64,000 bases of DNA from Sphingomonas aerolata (GTDB lineage Bacteria > Pseudomonadota > Alphaproteobacteria > Sphingomonadales > Sphingomonadaceae). Positions within the stretch are counted from its first letter, which is position 1; each line of letters starts with the position of its first letter. The stretch spans positions 1,446,812 through 1,510,811 of the forward strand of contig NZ_PZZN01000001.1 in the NCBI RefSeq assembly GCF_003046295.1. Reading direction: 5' to 3'. Under the pieces are notes generated by a model. The model saw nothing but the letters and a program-made list of their open reading frames with translations, searched no databases and was not told the origin of the DNA. A program made the position numbers and the translations under genes. Of the stretch, positions 62,331 to 64,000 are shown piece by piece.

Positions 62331-63280
62331 GCGGGTTCGGGTTCAAGGTCGCTGACGGAGTCGCGTCGCGGCTCGCGGTCGAGGCGGCGCCGGCCGCGAG
62401 CGGCGATCTGGTCTGGGTGCATCTGTCGACCACCGAGGACGAGGCGCAGGCTTGGCTTCGCAACGAGGCCGGGCTCGAATCCTATGTGATCGACGCACTG
62501 ACCGCGACCGAGACGCGGCCGCGCTGCGAGGCGGTCGGCGAGGGGGCGTTCCTCAATCTGCGCGGGCGGACGAACGAGGAGATGGATTCGTCCGACCTGC
62601 TCGCGTCGCTGCGCATCTGGGTGGTCAAGGGACGCGTCTATTCGCTGACCCGCAAGCCGCTGGTCGCGATCCCGCTGGTTGAAAAAGAGGTCGAGGCGGG
62701 GCGGGTGCGCGATCCCGGCGACCTGATCACCGCGTTCGCGACCGCGATCACCACCGATCTCGACCCCGAGGTGGCGGCGCTCGGCGACGAGCTCGACGAT
62801 TGCGAGGAGCGGCTGGACGCCAAGCATGTCTTCGCCCTGCGCCGCACCGTCAGTGAGGTCCGCGTGGCGGCGATCAGCTATCGCCGGTTCCTCAATCCGC
62901 AGCGCGCCGCGCTCGAGAAACTGGCCGCGTTGCCCGGCGACTGGCTGCGCGACGACGACCGGCTGCATCTGGCGGCGGCGGCGGACCGCGCGGCGCGGAT
63001 GGCCGAGGAGCTCGAATCGATCCGCGAGCGATCCGCGCTGACGCACGAGGCGCTGACCGACCTGCGCGCAGAGCAGATCGACAATCGCTCGCTGATCATC
63101 TCGGTCGCGGCGATGGTGTTCCTGCCGCTGACGTTCCTGACCGGGCTGTATGGGATGAACGTGAAGGGGCTGCCCTTTGCCGAGGAGCCCTGGGCGTTCG
63201 ATGCGATCGCGGGCGGCTGCCTGGTGATTGCGCTGGGTATCGTGATCTACTTCGTCCAGCGCCACTGGTTCGAACGGTAG
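62327..63280 (+). CDS. CorA/ZntB-family divalent-cation transporter
   Basis: A 317-residue protein starting with GTG, overlapping the previous stop (GTGA). A large cytoplasmic domain is followed by two C-terminal transmembrane helices joined by the selectivity motif 'YGMNVKGLPF' (GMN). The short N-terminal part and 'DALTATETRPRCEAVGEGAF' resemble ZntB-like members that export zinc rather than import magnesium. The ion specificity is therefore open. It is convergent with fliS, 4 bp apart. Confidence 0.93.
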   Translation: MSGFGFKVADGVASRLAVEAAPAASGDLVWVHLSTTEDEAQAWLRNEAGLESYVIDALTATETRPRCEAVGEGAFLNLRGRTNEEMDSSDLLASLRIWVVKGRVYSLTRKPLVAIPLVEKEVEAGRVRDPGDLITAFATAITTDLDPEVAALGDELDDCEERLDAKHVFALRRTVSEVRVAAISYRRFLNPQRAALEKLAALPGDWLRDDDRLHLAAAADRAARMAEELESIRERSALTHEALTDLRAEQIDNRSLIISVAAMVFLPLTFLTGLYGMNVKGLPFAEEPWAFDAIAGGCLVIALGIVIYFVQRHWFER

Positions 63281-63284
63281 CGGC

Positions 63285-63677
63285 TCAGGCCGCGCTGGCG
63301 GTGCGCCAGGCCTGCGCGATCTCGTCGAGCGTGTCCGCGGTGGTGCGGAAGATCGAGCCGTCCTGGCCGACCGAGGCGTCGACGATCGTCCGGCGCGCGC
63401 CTGCATAGAGCCGCGCGAGCGTTTCCGACACCGCGCCGCCGCGCTCGAAGTCGAGCCCCGCCTCGAGCGCGAACAGGATCGCGGTCGCGCGCGTCACGCG
63501 GTCGCTCTTGGTCGCATATTGACGGTTGTCGGAGGCCCAGGCGGCGGCACGCAGCGCCGCGACCAGTTCCTTGTAGAGCAGCTGGACGAGGCCCGGGCCA
63601 TCGGTCGTGGTGCGACCGACCGCGTCGATCTGGCGATAGGTGGCGAACGGGTCGCGCGTGAGGGTGGTTGCGTACAT
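63285..63677 (-). CDS. fliS: flagellar export chaperone FliS
   Basis: A 130-residue helical protein. 'DPFATYRQIDAVGRTT' and 'GPGLVQLLYKELVAALRAAA' match the FliS N-terminus that binds the C-terminal helix of flagellin and prevents early polymerisation. 'ATAILFALEAGLDFERGGAV' fits the next helices. ATG 63677 follows the fliD stop in a TGATG arrangement (a GTG at 63680 is also possible). It is downstream of fliD, the usual gene order. Confidence 0.93.
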   Translation of the reverse strand: MYATTLTRDPFATYRQIDAVGRTTTDGPGLVQLLYKELVAALRAAAWASDNRQYATKSDRVTRATAILFALEAGLDFERGGAVSETLARLYAGARRTIVDASVGQDGSIFRTTADTLDEIAQAWRTASAA

Positions 63678-64000
63678 CACGAGTCGCTCTTGTTCCAGGC
63701 GGCGATCTGGTTGGTGAGGAAGCTCTGGATCGACTTGTACGACGACACGCGCGAATTCATGCTCGAGAATTGCTGCGTCAGGCGGGTGGTCATGGCCGCG
63801 GACTGATCCGCGATCTTGGCCTCGGCATCGGCGATCGCGGACTGTGCCGCGGTGTAGCGCGTCTGCGAGGCGCCGAGCCCGATCGTCGTGTTGGTCGCGC
63901 TGGTCGTGATCGCGTTCAGCACCGCGCCAAGCCCCGTCTTGCCGTCCGCCGAGCCGTTCAGCATCGTCTCGATCGCGCTCGAATTGGTCAACATCGCGTT
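63677..64000 (-). CDS. fliD: flagellar hook-associated protein 2 (cap protein FliD), C-terminal part
   Basis: Only the last 107 or so codons are in the window; the gene continues beyond 64000. The C-terminal helix and coiled-coil ('RYTAAQSAIADAEAKIADQS', 'MTTRLTQQFSSMNSRVSSYK', 'SIQSFLTNQIAAWNKSDS') are characteristic of FliD, which caps the flagellar filament and guides flagellin assembly. The stop overlaps the fliS start, so the two are co-translated. A flagellar gene cluster probably continues to the right. Confidence 0.92.
   Translation of the reverse strand, partial: NAMLTNSSAIETMLNGSADGKTGLGAVLNAITTSATNTTIGLGASQTRYTAAQSAIADAEAKIADQSAAMTTRLTQQFSSMNSRVSSYKSIQSFLTNQIAAWNKSDS

Overview
The window looks like chromosomal DNA of a sphingomonad (Alphaproteobacteria, Sphingomonadales; inferred from gene content and composition, not from a marker gene). 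Both ends are GC-rich with densely packed housekeeping genes. The middle is much richer in AT and holds surface-polysaccharide genes, large autotransporters and insertion sequences.

0-11.7 kb. A sugar or glycoside catabolism operon on the minus strand (permease, TIM-barrel isomerase, Gfo/Idh/MocA oxidoreductase) diverges from a LacI-type regulator, with a 20-bp palindrome between them. Then come a carbohydrate-binding-like hypothetical protein, an ABC ATPase, a zf-CHCC protein, tldD, a phospholipase D-like enzyme and rpoZ with its terminator. A REP-like repeat cluster, rlmE, a Ppx/GppA phosphatase and a tRNA-Gln follow.

11.7-30 kb. After the tRNA come a frameshifted membrane-protein gene, a small lipoprotein gene and three large surface-protein genes on the minus strand. 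These are an autotransporter of about 1,490 residues, a lipidated subtilase (S8) autotransporter-like protease, and an autotransporter of about 2,370 residues. The protease lies between the two autotransporters and could mature them, as NalP does in Neisseria (inference).

30-55 kb. This is an exopolysaccharide or capsule locus. A minus-strand array runs from a GT4 glycosyltransferase through an epimerase, O-antigen-ligase-like protein, Wza-like export protein, Wzc-like co-polymerase/tyrosine kinase, TPR protein, priming sugar-phosphate transferase, RgpF-like protein, beta-helix protein, three more glycosyltransferases and a Wzy-like polymerase. It ends with rmlC-B-D-A, the dTDP-L-rhamnose pathway. 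A Wzx-like flippase and a methyltransferase-like gene diverge from it. The set is a nearly complete Wzx/Wzy assembly line for a rhamnose-containing polymer. It is interrupted by an IS630 element lying in the epimerase stop codon and by IS5 and IS3 remnants. One glycosyltransferase ends in a 12-base C tract that could slip.

55-64 kb. An IS3-family element next to an IS3 fragment is followed by a small Cys-rich secreted protein, a VOC-family protein, a TlpA-like lipoprotein and argH, whose start codon overlaps that of the TlpA gene. A small lipoprotein, lysA, a siroheme-synthase N-domain protein, a CorA/ZntB transporter and fliS-fliD (fliD runs off the window) complete the window. Many genes in all regions overlap by 4 bases (ATGA/GTGA), which points to coupled operons.
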